Part shown: positions 63,532 to 64,000 of the stretch, one piece after another
Position numbering within the stretch: position 1 is the stretch's first letter
How the letters are laid out: every line of letters starts with the position of its first letter
Assembly: GCA_016191335.1 (NCBI GenBank)
Contig: JACPOW010000029.1
Location: 1 to 64,000, forward strand
DNA: 64,000 nt
Reading direction: 5' to 3'
From: Elusimicrobiota bacterium
GTDB lineage: Bacteria; Elusimicrobiota; Elusimicrobia; UBA1565; UBA9628
Notes under the pieces: model-generated
The model's database searches: none
What the model saw: only the letters and a program-made list of their open reading frames with translations
Told to the model about the DNA's origin: nothing
Made by a program: the position numbers and the translations under genes

Positions 63532-63952
63532 TTAGGGGCGCTGGAGCTCGTAGACGACGGTGGGGTCGGGGGAGCCGTCGGGCTTGGTGCGCTCGAGGCG
63601 GCCGACGAGCTTGGCGCCGATCTTCTCCAGGGCGCGGCGGGAGCGGAGGTTGTTCGGGCCGACATGGAAGAGCACGCGGCGTACCGCGAAGAAAGCGTGG
63701 TCGAGCATCGTGAACTTCAGCTCGCGGTTGTAGCTCCCGCCCCAGTAGGCGCGCGTCAGGAAGGTGAAGCCGATGCAGACGGAGTCCTTTCCCTCCAGGT
63801 CGTAGTAGCGCGAGGTGCCGACGATCTTGCCCGTCGCCTTGTCGATGACCGCCAGCGCGCCGCGCGACTTGAGGGCGCGGTCGAAGAACTCCTCGAAGAC
63901 CTTGAGCTCGTGGCGGTTCGGCGCGGGCCTTCGAGGACGGGCTGCAGCTCCA
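63532..63952 (-). pseudogene. GNAT acetyltransferase with apparent N-terminal deletion and frameshift
   Basis: In frame: PAPNRHELKVFEEFFDRALKSRGALAVIDKATGKIVGTSRYYDLEGKDSVCIGFTFLTRAYWGGSYNRELKFTMLDHAFFAVRRVLFHVGPNNLRSRRALEKIGAKLVGRLERTKPDGSPDPTVVYELQRP*; the N-terminus MELQPVLEG lies in another frame directly upstream. Confidence 0.7.
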
Positions 63953-64000
63953 TCAGGGCTTCAGGCGGCGCGAGGCGAGGAAGACCGCGAGCGCGATCGC

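Noticed and set aside
1-64000. CRISPR array or rRNA genes
   Set aside because: No regularly spaced direct repeats and no rRNA-like sequence were seen

Overview
GC-rich bacterial chromosome segment, dense with genes on both strands. The lineage may be Elusimicrobiota-like, but that is inference only. Housekeeping content includes an M2 peptidase, tRNA-Ser(TGA), RNase R, dtd, thpR, a tail-specific protease, an Aas-like acyltransferase/ligase fusion, hemE, a hemG/hemY-type oxidase, mgtC-like, rlmN, an AspT/YidE-type transporter and a HEAT/ExbB/ExbD/TonB cluster. Accessory content includes an IS5-type transposase edge, a tRNA-Ser-adjacent nuclease/helicase locus with a DUF2075 gene remnant, an NTase-like gene pair, an RHH/ORF6N/YhcG module, a HigBA-like pair, VapBC, and mazG between inverted repeats. 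The signals I rate highest are: (1) the divergent PD-(D/E)XK-DUF2075 helicase plus double SF1 helicase pair; (2) a family of long perfect palindromes placed just after stop codons, two of which differ by compensatory changes in both arms; (3) many genes with a -10-like hexamer exactly 6-7 nt before the start codon, suggesting widespread leaderless transcription; (4) a 40-bp repeat next to toxin-antitoxin-like modules; (5) secreted proteins sharing a Pro/Ala-rich N-terminal leader and an FDG-like motif in front of unrelated domains; (6) a short UmuD'-like protein with a LexA-type box in its promoter. All calls come from reading the sequence and the supplied translations; no database search was run.
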